Positions 1 through 12,186 are shown, counted from the stretch's first letter. The stretch: 64,000 nucleotides of DNA from Diphasiastrum complanatum (GCA_029204225.1 MU832029.1:26742-90741); one strand, 5' to 3'. The notes: generated by a model from the letters alone, not told the origin. Numbers and translations: made by a program.

Positions 1-570
1 TAAAACATGTATGAACGTTTCAACCACTCATACATATAATCTCCTTTTATTTTACAAGAAAAATTTCAAAATTTTGAACTATCGTGAGCTTTAACTTTTT
101 GAAGTTACCTATTAATTGGAAGGTCGAGTTTTTAGTTTCAAATGACATGATTTTATAATTTAGCCTTTCTTTGAAAGGCAAACTAGCCTTTCATGTGCAT
201 TGCAGCTTGCAAATGACTTATCTTAACATATGTAAATACCTTAGGTTACATAGGACTGAAAGTACATTCCAAGTGTGGAATTCCCTTAACATAAACCGAA
301 ATCAATTTGCCTCCAAAATAAATCACTAACCAAATATATCCTAGTGTCATGAATAAAGTAACACCCAATGCAATTGGTATTTAGAAACACTCATAGAGAG
401 TAGCATAATCATATCAGACTAGAACTCCAAAGAAAGACATGATGGTAGCTATGTAGCCATTGAAACTGTGGTAGAGGTGACCCTTGTGTGCTCGGAGAAA
501 CATGAAGCTTGTGACCGTCGAGTGTGTGTGGGTTGAGGTCAGTGTTTCATTGAAATGCATTTTGAACAAA
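1..570. other. AT-rich non-coding stretch
   Basis: I see no gene, RNA or recognisable transposon here. The few open frames are short and lack any domain signature. Confidence 0.4.
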
Positions 571-623
571 GAAACGTGTTTCAAACGCCCCGTTCGAAAC
601 GGGTCCGTTTCGAAACACGTTTC
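571..623. repeat. imperfect inverted repeat built on GTTTCGAAAC
   Basis: The arms GAAACGTGTTTC and GAAACACGTTTC face each other around a smaller palindrome, CCGTTCGAAACGG. The whole could fold into a cruciform or hairpin. Related GTTTCAAA/TTTGAAAC motifs occur at about 858-905 and 13793-13845, each just after an A-rich run, so this is probably a dispersed short repeat family. No coding or target-site evidence was found. Confidence 0.5.
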
Positions 624-1859
624 TTATGTTCGAAACGACTGTTTAAAAAATGCAAATTTTTTTGACTGAGGAACGCGAGCATTCAAAGTTTCTCCTCTTG
701 AAATTGCATTCTCTAGAGCATTCTCATGGAATTGGATGTATCTACTTGGTACTAGTCTTTCTATGACATGTCTAAACCCCAAAATCCCCATAAAAGCACA
801 TTTAAAAAAAAAAAAAAAACCCTAAAAAAATTTCCCATTTCAAACCTGAACCTCCTGTTTCAAGCGCGTTTCAAACCCGTTTTGAAACAACTTACGAAAT
901 GGACCCATGAAACACTGGTTGAGGTAAAGTCTTGTGTCTCTTGTCACGATGTCTATAAGGATTTAAAGTGCTGTAATTTGAATATGAGCTAGTTTGTGTC
1001 ATCTAGAGAAAAAAGAAGTATGAGTTTGGGAAGAGGAACTAGCAATTGTGTCTCGACATGTATCATTCCTAAGGTGAGGCATCTCGATTCTCTCGTAACA
1101 TAAGAGCTACACATCTTTGCTGCATGTAAGAAATCAATGAGTGAAGTGTAACCACCAAGTCTCGATAAAGGCAACAATAACGATCTCTGATCTCATAGTA
1201 TAAAGGACAACAAAAGTTGGAATGATCTTCAGACTCCACCTGCTCCATGGAACACTTCTAACAAATCCTGTTCGCTTGTGGGATACCCCGAAACCGTCCA
1301 ATCTCAATATGAAGATGGTGTGAAGATATTTGGCCCAAGGTGGAGCGTAAAGCATATCACATTTCCTGATCCAAGTAAGGTGAATGAGTAAGGACCCACC
1401 AATAGGTGCTCATATCCAAGGATATAACTTAACCCCCAACTGGCCAGATCAAAGCTCTTTGTGCATAAGCTTAAAATGTAAAACCTCTAACACAAGAGTA
1501 TGCACCCTCTTGAAGATGAGATACTTGAATAACAAACTTTTCCAAATCTCTGGACTATCAGATAAGGTGGTCAAGGATTTTCTTGGAGGGAGAACTGGTG
1601 GTATGGGACTTCAGTAATTTCAAAGAGGAACTTCTAGGATTGTAAGGATCTGAATATCAATGGTAAATTTTAGTACCTATTCACGATATGGGAAAAAGAA
1701 AAAACCATTGGTTATTTTTGGGGTATTTTGAGAAATTATGAGATATTGATCCGGATTCCATATGGTATCTTAGCAATTACAAAATATTCTCGAGGATGCG
1801 CTGCTGTGTCCCTGAACCTTTGCCTCTGGCTTTGACCCTGCTGCTACCTCTGCGTTGTA
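624..1859. other. non-coding stretch with a diverged short repeat at 795-925
   Basis: No gene was recognised. The part from about 795 to 925 (A-run, then GTTTCAA/TTGAAAC motifs, then CATGAAACACTG) resembles 13750-13850 in order and wording, which marks it as a copy of the same short repeat. Confidence 0.35.
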
Positions 1860-3210
1860 GTTGCCTCTAGGTCTACCAAGGCCTCGGCGTGCCGCTACTC
1901 CCTCTGCCTATGATATTGCGGCTCAACATGCAAATCCATGAGGCATACCCTATGCCTACCCCCCCTCTGCGTATAGGTGATGCAAGCTCGGCTTGTGTCT
2001 TGGGATCGAGATCAATCCACCCCACATCCTCACCAATGTCCATTTCCATCTCATCATCCAAGGCCTCCTCCCTCCTCCTCCTCTACCTCACCATCATCAT
2101 CATCATGATCCAATCCCTCCCCATCTCCCTCCTCAGCTCCCTCTTTAGCCTCAGCCCCACCCTCCTCTCATGCATCCTCTGTATCTACTCTAGCCATGGA
2201 CCTAGTGGGCCTGCGCTACCTCCTATCATGTTGTGTCAACTCCCCACGGTACTCTGAAAATATATCGTCATTGGTTGCAGCCTTTGTCTGTTCATGGCCT
2301 ACTGCAGTGTCTATGTGTAATGGATCTAAGACACCCCCCGAGGTTCACCTACCTAGGCGTACCATTTCTCTGCATGTGGTTAACTAGCCTCAGGTTGGTG
2401 GTGCGATATACTAACCTATTCAACGCCAAAGTGGGACGATCCTGAGCAAGGATGTGAGTGGCAAGAGTAGTAGTATCAGGGGCAGATTTGCCCACCCCAC
2501 CCCACCATGTGAGCGGCTTCGGCAAAAACTCGTCATACTCCCTGAAATCCCATGAAACATCCCTGTCTGCGCTCAAAATCCAACATTTGTTTCTCGATCT
2601 TACGTAACAATGGGCCATGATTTGCACAAAGACAAGGGACATTGTTATATTCTTAAAAGGAACGAGTCGTCAAAAAGCACACAAAAAGTGTTGATAATTA
2701 CACGAGTGCTAAAAACAAGAAGGATTAGATAGCTATTAGCCCTATTGGGGGATAACTTCTACAAAACAAATTACAAAAATGTATACCTGCACTCATTGAA
2801 AAGGGTCTCCCCAATACGGTCCATCAACCGTGTAGAATCCTCTTGATCCACCAACCTTCGCCCATGGTACATTGGTTGCAGGGCCTCAACTAGCTGACTT
2901 GTCCCAAAAATCATCTCCAAAAACAATCCTTTGGAACCTAAGTCTAGTCGGCTCGCTGCTATGATGCCAAAGTGTGAACTTAGGGCTGGCTGCGATCTGG
3001 CACAATTCGGGTTGCCCGAAGCAACTGCTCCAACAGGATGAAGTGGTAGGCAAAGCGTGTGGCTGCTAGCTTCTTTAGATCCAACGGGCTATATATCTTG
3101 AACATGGTGAGGGCCCTCTTCTTCCTAGCTACAAATGTGACCAAGAAGATGCACTGGATGTGATTCCAGAGATCCACCTCCGCCCACCCGCTTTGTCTTG
3201 CCACATGTAT
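1860..3210 (-). mobile_element. degenerate hAT transposase fragment
   Basis: On the minus strand three blocks occur in the N-to-C order of plant hAT transposases. At 3204-2990 is a helix-rich block containing LKKLAATRFAYHF, which resembles the segment after DUF659. Around 2640-2560 is a C-terminal dimerisation-like block (SLVF followed by a KQMLDFERR-like stretch in another frame). At 2110-1873 is an acidic tail followed by EDVGWIDLDP. Several frame changes and stops make it non-functional. Terminal inverted repeats and target duplications were not identified, so the ends are approximate. Assignment to hAT rests on motif memory. Confidence 0.45.
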
Positions 3211-3543
3211 GGCTATAAGAACCCTCGAGGCATTATAAAAAAGGGCAAAAACTCAATGCAAAGTGGATAAGTGGAAAAAAGTGAGCTAAAATAACCCTAA
3301 AGCCGCCGAAGATCTAAATCGTAATGCCAACGGATGCCTAAGACTTACCTTATATTCTTGAATTCTAAACCCTACACCCTGAAAAAAAAACTATGCAAAA
3401 TGGCCTTATGACCCTAAACCACATGAATGCTCATGGTGACCAGATATGCAAAAAGAGGCTTGGGGACATGCAATCACTGTAGGTGATTCCAAATGCTATT
3501 GGGCTGAATCTAAAATGCTAACAATCAAGAACATTGAACACTT

Positions 3544-4173
3544 TCAAATTTGGAAAATAGTGGACAACCATAGAACAACAATCCTCAAGAAAGAGGAAGC
3601 TAAAATTGAGAGAGAAAACCTCATGTTAAAGCCAGCGTGGCTAGTCGCATACAATAGTCGAGAATCATCCTCTGCCGTAACGAAGTTCTGGAAAATAGTG
3701 GCGTACAACTTGGCCATGGTATGACCAATCATAATAGTGCAATATTTGTGGACATTCATGGCATCGCCTGCTTCAAATATGGGGTTAAGGAGATTGGTGG
3801 CCCAAGGTATGGGGAAACCATCAACGACAGAGCGGTTGAAACAGCGGGCCAAGAAAGGGGAGGCGAGTTTGGCAACTGGTTTGAGGAGCTCGACTGAAAG
3901 GAGGTCAATGTCAGACGTATGATTGTTCTTGAGCTTGCAGATGGTGGCTTCAACCATGTCAGGAGCGAAGAGGTCACAATGGGTAGGACGAGAAGAAAGA
4001 GAGATGGAAGGGTGAGCAGTTGTATATAGGTTGGTTGCATAGTCGACCCAGGATTGAAGAGGGATGGGTGCAATGGATAGGGGCTTATGAAGAAAGATCT
4101 TCCAAAAAGTAGCCGAGGAAGCAGAGTGGAGGGAGCGAAGGAGGTAGGAGGAACGAGAAGAAAAGTAGGCCAC
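3544..4173 (-). pseudogene. LINE ORF2 linker and start of reverse transcriptase, broken
   Basis: The frame covers the linker between endonuclease and RT (SWVDYATNLYTT, LFAPDMVEATI) and the first RT block (GDAMNVHKY, IMIGHTMAKLY). It then decays at the position of RT block 3 (HAGFNMRF replaces the usual QAGFRPGYST) and stops. The palm motifs with the catalytic aspartates are absent. Confidence 0.7.
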
Positions 4174-4366
4174 TTTCTTTTTACGAAGAGGGAATCGAAG
4201 CTGCTTTTCTGCGGAAGAAGAAACTGTAGAATTGGAGAGTTTGAGGAACTCGACATATTTCTGGAAGAAAGAAAGTCGTTGTCATACCATTTATTATGGG
4301 TACGACGATGAGAAGAGAAGCGGCGAGGGGGTGCAATGGCATGAGCGGCGGTAGTCAGGGCGTGTG

Positions 4367-5146
4367 TCAAGAAGGAGGCTTGGGTAGTGACATCAGAGGA
4401 GGAGGGAAAGTGGTCCAGAAGATGAGAGACGTGGGCAACATAGGCCTAGGATTGATGAGGAGGTATACGATAGCAGATGGGGCGAACAAAGAGGGAAAGT
4501 GGAGGAGAAGGCGGACTTGGCGCTGGGGAGAAGGAGAGGTAGAGAGAGTGATCAGCGAGCACCGGGGTAGAGATGGTGAAGATGCCAAGCGGGGCAATAA
4601 AGCAGGAGATGCAATGAAATAGTCCACTACGCTGTGACCACCACCAAATGGGTGGCAAGTATATGCAGAGGAGGATGGCCACTGAAGAAGACCGTTAAGG
4701 ATAATGAGACCGTGTGCTTGAGCGAACCTCAAAAGCTGTTCCCCAAAAAGCGTAACTGTCGCTGATGAGTCCGGAGAATAACGAGCATAAGAGGTATCCA
4801 ACGGATGAAGAGAGAGTGTGTCGGCATAGAACTCAGTTTGGCGAGCAGCTGTGCGTGCATTAAAGTCCCCTGCAAGCAATATGTAACCCTGTAGAGAGAG
4901 TCTAGCAACGCCGTCAGAAAGGGCCTGAAGAGGATCACCTCCCAAATCCATAAACACTGAAGTGTGAGGAGCAAAGTAGCACACTGCAACAAACAAGTCC
5001 TGGTCCAAGCCCAAGAAGGATGCAGTAATCTGAAGCCACAAGTAACGGCCATAAGTATCCTGAGACACCAACCGAATAGGAGTACACACCGACCTGTACA
5101 AACATGCAACTCCACTAGAGGCCCGAAGTATCCTACCCTGTAGCAT
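4367..5146 (-). pseudogene. LINE ORF2 endonuclease fragment
   Basis: This is an exonuclease-endonuclease-phosphatase (APE-like) domain, which in LINEs nicks target DNA to start target-primed reverse transcription. Visible motifs are SSGVACLYR, VAVCYFAPHTSVF, LLAGDFNART (catalytic Asp and Asn) and GGGHSVVDYF. The N-terminal WNCNG block has been lost or frameshifted and the SDH block is disrupted. It lies between the ORF1 remnant and the RT remnant of the same copy. Confidence 0.75.
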
Positions 5147-5523
5147 AGGTCGTGGAGCAGAAATCTACTGAAAACCAGAAATGTGCGGAAGTGGGTGTGT
5201 GGAAGAAGTAGAAAATCAGCCGAGCACAGATGGGTGTCAAGATCAGTTGCCGTAGAAGAGGTGGAGAGGCTGCCGTAGTTCCAAAAACTGAATGTGACGC
5301 AAGCCGGTGCTATCGGGCTGCTCCCATGCCCGAGTACCCCAACTTCCTATTGACGCTTGGAGAAAAAGCGTGGGCTGCCATTTGTGAATACCACCTGCTG
5401 TTGTTTTGTCCTTGCCTCCTGACTAATAGTTTTACGCTGTAACCATTGGCAATGAGTAAGGTTATCATCTATGTAAATCTAAGAGCCTCGGAGAGTACGA
5501 TGTGCACGAAACACTTTTTTAGT

Positions 5524-5744
5524 TTATGGACTTCATCATTGGCCTTCCCTGCACCCGTCGTGGTCACGATTCATGTATGGTGGTAGTTGACAGGTTCTCG
5601 AAACAAGCACATTTCATACCCGTCCGCAGTACTATCATAGCAGAGCAGTGTGCACGCTTGTTCCTTTCAGAGATATTTCGCCTACATGGGTTTCCTCGTA
5701 CTATCCTTTCTGATCGGGATAGTAAGTTTACATCATTGTACATC
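5524..5744 (+). repeat. first copy of a duplicated gypsy integrase segment
   Basis: This segment encodes the start of a Ty3/gypsy integrase core ([38 protein letters not shown]). It is nearly identical to 6759-6977. This copy keeps the frame through SKQAHF, whereas the second copy lacks one A and shifts frame there. It ends abruptly at a junction with gag sequence in the opposite orientation. Confidence 0.75.
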
Positions 5745-6720
5745 ATCATTGATGTACAAGTGGCAGCACGTCCATCTAAATGTAAGGCGGCTAACTGGAT
5801 CTTCTGAGGATCTGTCTTAGGGTAAATCTGAAAATAAGTATCAAGCTTTGCAAACCAATTCTCTAACAAGTTCCCGTTAGAGGAACCAGAATAGGTGGCA
5901 AGCTGTACCCGATCACAAAAATCTCGAGCAAAATGTGGCTCAGGAGCTAGATGTCGTGGAAAATGTGACTCAGGAGCTGTAGGACGCGGAAAACTGGGTG
6001 GTGGGTTAGGTGGAAAATGAGGCCCACTGCCAAAGGAAGTAGACGAGGATGGAAGTCCAAATGGAGACCCAAATGATGAATGAACAGGGGCTTTGCCAGG
6101 TCCATGTGGCTGTAAGGAATCAATCTGTGACTGCATAGTGGCAAAGCTGGTCTGTAGAGTGGTAAAACCGGTCATCATTTGGTCGAAACGACTACTGAGG
6201 AGAGTAAGAGAGTCACGCATATCAGCAAACTGTTCATCTAAAGGTTCGGAATGACTCGCAGGTGTAGTGGGTGAGCTAGCCATGAGGAAGAAAAAGTAAG
6301 CGAGAAAAGAAATGTGCTAAACAATTGGACGACCTGAAGGAGAGGACATAAGTCGTCACAACAGGCACGCCAATGAAAAGACACAATAGAACTCGTGATG
6401 TAAGATGAACGGAAAGGACAACTAAGTAAGAAATACCTCGTAACCGCAACCGGAAGTGAGCTGAAAAATAGCGGCGATATGTCGAGGTACCGGGCAGCCT
6501 CCAAAAAAGATGCTAAGGGCCCGACAACGTGGAGTAAACGGTGGGTAAAAGTATGGGAAACAATAATGGACTATGGGGCTGGAAAGGGAGCAGCCAAGGA
6601 AATGAAGTGATAACAAAAAGGAGGTATGGGCAGCGAGGAAACAAGGCTGAAAAATCAGAGATCGCCCTTCAAGGCTAAAAAAAAGTTTGCGATAAAGACG
6701 GGGAGCAATCCCGATGCGCG
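5745..6720 (-). mobile_element. inverted gypsy gag and leader segment
   Basis: The minus strand from about 6283 encodes a gypsy Gag-like N-terminus. A Ser/Pro-rich segment follows (positions of DSLTLLSSRFDQMM, then SFGSPFGLPSSS), and then the conserved Gag block containing LENWFAKLDTYFQIYP and [13 protein letters not shown]. The Gag is cut at 5745 where it meets the plus-strand integrase copy, near a shared TACATCA. 6284-6720 is probably untranslated leader. The block lies between two direct copies of an integrase segment and is inverted relative to them. Confidence 0.65.
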
Positions 6721-7897
6721 ATGAAGTTGGGTGGGAGTGGCTTTCTAAGCATATTTCTATGGACTTCATCATTGGCCTTCCCCGCACCCATCGTGGTCAC
6801 GATTCATGTATGGTGGTAGTTGACAGGTTCTCGAAACAGCACATTTCATACCCGTCCGCAGTATTATCACAGCAGAGCAGTGTGCACGCTTGTTCCTTTC
6901 AGAGATATTTCGCCTACATGGGTTTCCTCGTACTATCCTTTCTGATCGGGATAGTAAGTATACATCATTGTTCTGGACAGAGCTTATGCGTATATTGGAT
7001 GTACAACTTTTTATGGGGTTTGCTTATCATTCTACTTCTGATGGGCAGTCTGAGGTCCTTAACAGGATCCTTGAGGATTATTTGCGCCATTTTGTTACTC
7101 CTTCAGGGACGGATTGGGATCAGCACTTATGTTTGGCAGAGTATAGCTATAACAGCTCTGTTAGTACGAGCACCGGCGTTGCACCATTTTTATTATCTCA
7201 TGGTTATGCACCTCTTTTACCTGGTATTCCTCTTCCTCCCGAGGATACACCTGTGACACTGTCCTCATTTCTATCAGGTGCTCGCGAGCTTATTCTCCAG
7301 GCCAGTTCCCATTTGCAGCAGGTCCAGCAGCGTTATCAGGCTTCAGTTGATCGTCATCGACGTCATGTTGAGTTTCATGTTGGTGATATGGTATATCTAC
7401 GCCTACGGTTTGCACGTCATCATTTTATTCAAGGCCATGCTTCTACTGAGAAGCTTGCACCACGTTATTATGGGCCCTATTGTATTTTGGAGGTTCTTAG
7501 TCCAGTTACATATCGTCTTCAGCTTCCTGCTTCCACACGTGCCTGTGATATATTCCATGTCAGTTTATTACGTGCTGCTATTGAGGATGATGCTCCTCGT
7601 GATGCTGAGTTTCCTACTGCACCGGATCTCTTTCCTTTATTACGTGCTGCTATCCTTCAGGTGCGTTTGCATCATAGTCGACGCCGCCGGCAGATTCAGT
7701 TCCTAGTCCAGTGGGATGGTCGTCCTGTTGAGGAGGCCACATGGGAGCCTATTGATGTCTTTTATCATACACCGTCACTTGCGGATCAGGCTCGTGCTCT
7801 TGCCGCACTTGGTGATTCCTCTACATCAGCTGTTGCTCCAGTTGTTACTACACCAGATGCTGTTCCAGTTGATCCTCCAGGGCTTGCTGTTACTTGA
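6714..7897 (+). pseudogene. Ty3/gypsy (chromovirus) integrase with chromodomain
   Basis: The integrase starts at about 6714 (WEWLSKHISMDF, VVVDRF) and shifts frame at about 6835 because of a single missing base. It continues open from 6890 to 7897. That part shows [13 protein letters not shown] (second catalytic Asp), AYHSTSDGQSEVLNR (catalytic Glu), the C-terminal GDMVYLRLR module, KLAPRYYGPY, and a terminal chromodomain (IQFLVQWDGRPVEEATWEP). Integrase inserts retrotransposon cDNA; the chromodomain steers it to marked chromatin. Reverse transcriptase and protease are missing upstream, replaced by the duplicated and inverted block. Confidence 0.85.
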
Positions 7898-7942
7898 TCC
7901 AGTCCTTTATGGCAGTTGGGTCTTATTTTTGTGTCGGGGAGA

Positions 7943-8352
7943 GTTATGGACTCGGCTCATTACATTCGCCATGTCCATTTACATTTACTTTACTTTAGGC
8001 ATAGGCAGGCTTTGAGCCCTTTTTTATTCATTATTTGACATTTAGACTATATGGTTGGCCTTGGGCCCTATTATTGACATTTAGACCATATTATTGGCCT
8101 TGGGCCCTATGATTCACTATATTGGTTATTTGGTCATATTACTGAGAGTGGGGGCCTTCTTGGAGGGCGCATTATTTTCCCTCTCAGTTTGGCCCTAGCC
8201 ACTGGAAGCTTCCTTTTAGGGCTTCCTCTTGGCTATAAGTAGGGATTCTGTGTCATTTGTTACTTGGCTTATGATATGATCTCCTTCTTTAGTCTCTTTA
8301 AGCTTTCTCTCTCCTGCTTTCTGGGGTTAAGTCTTGCTTATGTGATGCTTTC
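7943..8352 (+). repeat. probable 3' LTR of the gypsy element
   Basis: A purine-rich run (GTCGGGGAGAG, about 7932-7942) follows the integrase stop by about 35 bp, as a polypurine tract does. The next 400 bp contain a TATA-like GGCTATAAGTAGGG at about 8230 and end near CTTTCA at 8352. No second LTR is present in the window for comparison, so the ends are estimated. Confidence 0.45.
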
Positions 8353-8433
8353 ATAGACTAAATCTAGATCAGCCGTGGCTACGTTCATAACTAATGTGAT
8401 GCAAGAAAGTGTCATGCACATAGAAGGTAGATC

Positions 8434-8434
<1 letters not shown>

Positions 8435-8503
<69 letters not shown>

Positions 8504-8514
8504 AAGAAAGAAAG
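8435..8514. repeat. (GA)n tract with (GAAA)n edge, 3' flank of LINE B
   Basis: About 32 GA units are followed by several GAAA units that lead directly into the LINE 3' end (TTTTATTAATGTCC). On the LINE sense strand this reads as a (CTTT)n/(CT)n tail in place of poly(A). Confidence 0.95.
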
Positions 8515-8525
8515 ATTTTATTAAT

Positions 8526-8554
8526 GTCCTTGAATACCCTAAGGTACATAGGAC
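8526..8554 (-). other. 3' terminal stem-loop of LINE B
   Basis: In the sense RNA, GUCC pairs with GGAC at the base and GUACC pairs with GGUAU around a UUAG loop. The same closed stem-loop is found at the 3' ends of eight other copies in the window. Confidence 0.7.
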
Positions 8555-8662
8555 TAAGAAAAGGTACATGTCGAGTGTGCACAAAGGAGCTTAAAGCTCA
8601 ATCATCTATGTAAATACAATGCATAAAGACAACTGGCCTAGTTAGGATCCAATAGTCTGGAA

Positions 8663-11600
8663 TCATATATCACGATGCCCATCAACATTAAAGAAATGGT
8701 GGATGGTATGCTGTGAAGGTGTGATTAGATGTGCCCTGGACCTCTGTCGCCGGATAGGCCGTCGGTGTCGTCTCTGCTGCCGTGGCGCTCTGGGCTGTGA
8801 TCTAATAACTGATTGTCTCTCTGGCCGTCGACATGGTCTCTGATGTTGGTGTACGAAGGAGTCGGGAATCTCGGCCTCTCCATCTGAGTCGCAGCCTATG
8901 GGTACCTCGGATCTCTGTCTCCGACGGGATATGCACTCATCAATGCTCAGTTGTGTCAGGGAATGTGTACCATCTAGTCTCCTCCTCCTCAGGTCTGACA
9001 TCGCTCGGATCATCACTGCGACACATCTAGGGTCCTCATAAGATATTAAGGTAGAAAGTGTAACTGGGTGCTCTCTGAACAAGCAGTAGTACCACCCCCG
9101 TATCTCATAGTAGGCTGGACATCTGAAGAGGAAATGTGACTCGTCCTCAGTCTCATGCATAACACACATGCTACAAAGCCGGTCCTCTCGTGGGGTGCCA
9201 CTGTATTTGCCAGTCTCAATAGCCAGTTGATGTGAAGAAACCCGAAACTGACCCATCGCTATCCGCAGACTATGTGATATACTCCTCAGCAAGTAACCAG
9301 ATACTATGGGGCAGCCAGCCGGATCAAGAGATAGAAAGTGTGTACGATAAAACTCACTCTTGGTCCCCAATGGACCCTGCCAAGTGATATGAAGGTATGA
9401 TCTATGAAGGAGGCCTTTGATGTACTGGTGGGTGCCCGCAGGTAGATCACTGATCTGGATACTCAATGTGGAGAGGAGACGGCAAGCCTGGGAGTACCAT
9501 GAGAAAAGGTGTCCCTCTGAGTGTAGGCGCTGGGATGAAGATAAAGCTGCAACTACATAATGTGTACCCCCGTCCTGAAGATCCTCTAACCTCTGTATGA
9601 ATGTCACAATATGGAATAAGGCCTCAATCTGAATGGGGGGGACCGCGAACTCCGACAAGATAATTTGGTGTGGTACTGAGGGCTTAGCCCGTATCATCCG
9701 GGAGAGCAAACGAATTTGGAGCCGGGAGATATATGTCCAATCAGTAGCTGTCAGACTAGTACTCCATGTCTCGGAAGCATACATAGCTGAGGGCACAACC
9801 ATAGTGTCAAAGAGCCGACACTTACTAGTCGCATCTCTGATGTGTGAGCTGAAACATAGTCTCCCCAAATCTACCAGTGAGGCATAGCCCTTCCGTACCC
9901 GGGAAATAGCTGCGTGTCTCATGCTGAACGTAGGCCTCGAGAATAGTACTCCTAGATATGTATAGGAATCAACAACCTCTAGGGGATGACCATCCCATAG
10001 AAGCTCCTGCCGCATCATGAAAGACCTAGAGGTGTTGAACACCATAACCTTAGTCTTTGCCACATTCACCGACAAACCCCATCGTGTGCAGAAAGAAAGA
10101 AGAGCATCTAAGTGTCGCTGCAAACCCTCTCTCATCCGTGAAAGCAAAATCACATCATCAGCATAAAGGAGAATAGCAATAATGAGGTCGCCCAATGTAC
10201 AACCCTCCCCTCCATCACTCCGTATAACATGCTCTAGCTCGTCAATGTAAAGACCAAAAAGTGTAGGAGAGAGTGGACATCCCTGTTTGACACCAATAGT
10301 ACTGACCACCTCCGGTGAAATAACTCTTGATAGTCGGACCCTGCCAATAACTCGCCTGTACAATGCTACTACCGCCTGTATAGTATCCTCCTGAAAGCCC
10401 CGATCATGAAGTCTTTGTATCAATAGATGCCTAGGCACAAAATCAAATGCCTTGCGGAAATCCACAAAGCAGCAATATACACGCTCCCTCTTGGCCTTAG
10501 CCTCCTCAATGATGGACCTCAAAGTAAAGATATGATCCGATGTAGTATATCCCGGTCTGAAACCCGCTTGTCCAATGGCATGGAGTGATCTAGCATCCAT
10601 CTCTGTACTGATCTCTGATTGTAGGATAGAACCATATACTTTGGCGAAAAGGTGACTGATCATAATGGTGCAGTAGTTGTCAGCTTTCATGGGGTCCCCG
10701 CCTTTGTGGATAGGGTGAATGAGGTTTGTGGACCATGGGGAGGGAAAATCAAAGGTGACAGCTCGGTTGAATAGGATGGAGAGAAAGGGTGAGAGGATGT
10801 CGGGAGCATACTGTAGAAGTTCAGCCTCTAGCTCATCAATGTCTTTGGCTTTATGGGAATGGAGTCGTGTGATGGCCTTTTCTATAAGTTCGTTAGTGAA
10901 TATGGCAGAAGTATCCGTGAGACAGGAGGTGGGAAGAGGAGGGGTATCTGGGATGGTGTACAATGATGTGGCATATGTGACCCAAGTGCCGAGGTTTGTG
11001 ATCCGTGGTGGGGGTGACCGTGGAAGGAACCTCTTCCAAAATGAACCTGAGGAAGAACTAAAGAGGAGATCCATCAGTTTCTTACCCTGACCAATCTCGT
11101 ATGCGATTTTCTTTTTTTTTGTGGTTCTGCGGTAGACACGAGATATGGTTTTGGTCATATGAGGAAGATGGGAGCGAGCATATATGAGGTTCTGATGTAG
11201 CTGGATGCATTCCTGATCATACCAGGGGCTTCTCTGTATAGTGGTGTGTGATGTGAAGTGTAGCGGTAGGTGGGTTTAGCTGTAGGGGTCGAAGAGAAAA
11301 TAGGTGTGATGTGGAGATGACCGACAGAGAGTGAGAGATATGAATGATCAGAAAGAGTGGTGTGGTGTATAGAGAAGGATGAAATGAAGTGAAGGAGAAA
11401 CGCTGAACCCATGAAATAGTCGACGACGCTATGTCCTCCACTATGTGGGAAGCAAGTGTAGTCACCAGAGCCTGGCAGCTGAAGAAGGCCATTATAAATG
11501 GCCAGTCCATGAGCCTCACCCAACTGAAGCATCTGCTCCCCATATGATGTGACTGGACCCGCTTCATCCGCCGATCGCCGTATAAGACCAAGATCATCCC

Positions 11601-12135
11601 AATCAAGTGCATGTATCCGTTGTGGGTCATCTGCTGCTCTGTGAAATTCCGTTTGCCTAGACCCAGTCCTGGCATTGAAGTCCCCCGCTAGAAGAATATA
11701 TCCTCGATCCTCATATCTGATAATGTCCGATGAAATATCCATGAAAGGTGACTCCTCCTCTGAGGTGAAAGCTGACGTCTCTGGAGGGAAATAACAAATA
11801 GCCAAGAATATGTCACGATCTAACTCCATCAATCTGTGGTCCAACCTGATCCAGATATAGCGAGCCTGCTCGTTAGTGTATAGTAGCTTGACCCATGGCT
11901 GGAGAGAGTCTCGAAATGAGCAAGCAACACCACCTGAACCGCGACTAGTCAGTGCCCGCGTCTTCCCTCTGCAAGTAGAAAGCCAGCAAAATCCCTCAAT
12001 GCAAGGAAGTCCTCTCTCAGGACTCTCATGTGTCTCAGTAAGTATAAGGATATCCCCTGTAGTACAAAAATCTCTAAAGTCTCTTGGTGTAGCTGAAGAA
12101 TGGATACCATTGCAGTTCCATAAACTTAACCGCAA
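8663..12135 (-). pseudogene. LINE B ORF2 (endonuclease, reverse transcriptase, CCHC), one frameshift
   Basis: ORF2 makes the element's endonuclease and reverse transcriptase. The first frame (12135-11155, 326 codons) begins MRLSLWNCNG and shows LILTETHES, LLAGDFNART, GGHSVVDYF and LSDHSYL, which are all the expected APE-type catalytic blocks. The second frame (11158-8663, 831 codons) shows VYCCFVDFRKAFD and ILLYADDVILL (palm aspartates), GVKQGCPLSPTLF, YTYLGVLF, and near the end a knuckle RLCSMC...H....C of pattern C-x2-C-x9-H-x4-C. The two frames differ by one base and overlap at about 11155-11158. Comparison with the intact copy places the shift between about 11155 and 11290. No RNase H domain is visible. 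Confidence 0.9.
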
Positions 12136-12186
12136 TGCTTTTGTGAGGGCTCCCGAACCGCTCCTAAGTCCGGGGGGCCCAAATCC

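Larger units (their letters stand above)
3528..5500 (-). mobile_element. LINE copy A, truncated at both ends and frameshifted
   Basis: Read on the minus strand, 5500-5330 is a decayed C-terminus of ORF1. 5146-4367 encodes most of the endonuclease, with LLAGDFNART and GGGHSVVDYF. 4173-3528 encodes the segment up to the start of the reverse transcriptase (AGDAMNVHKY, corresponding to GDPMNVGNYR in the intact copy). Everything after RT motif 2 is missing, and there is no 3' hairpin or (GA)n tract at the left end, so this copy was broken after insertion or is an atypical truncation. Several frame changes separate the open segments. Confidence 0.8.

Noticed and set aside
1889-2257. Plus-strand 122-codon frame rich in Ser, Leu and Ile
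   Set aside because: It is the reverse of an acidic, low-complexity hAT tail on the minus strand.
10719-11090. Plus-strand frames of 60-130 codons over LINE B and other LINE copies
   Set aside because: They are opposite-strand shadows of ORF2 with no domain.
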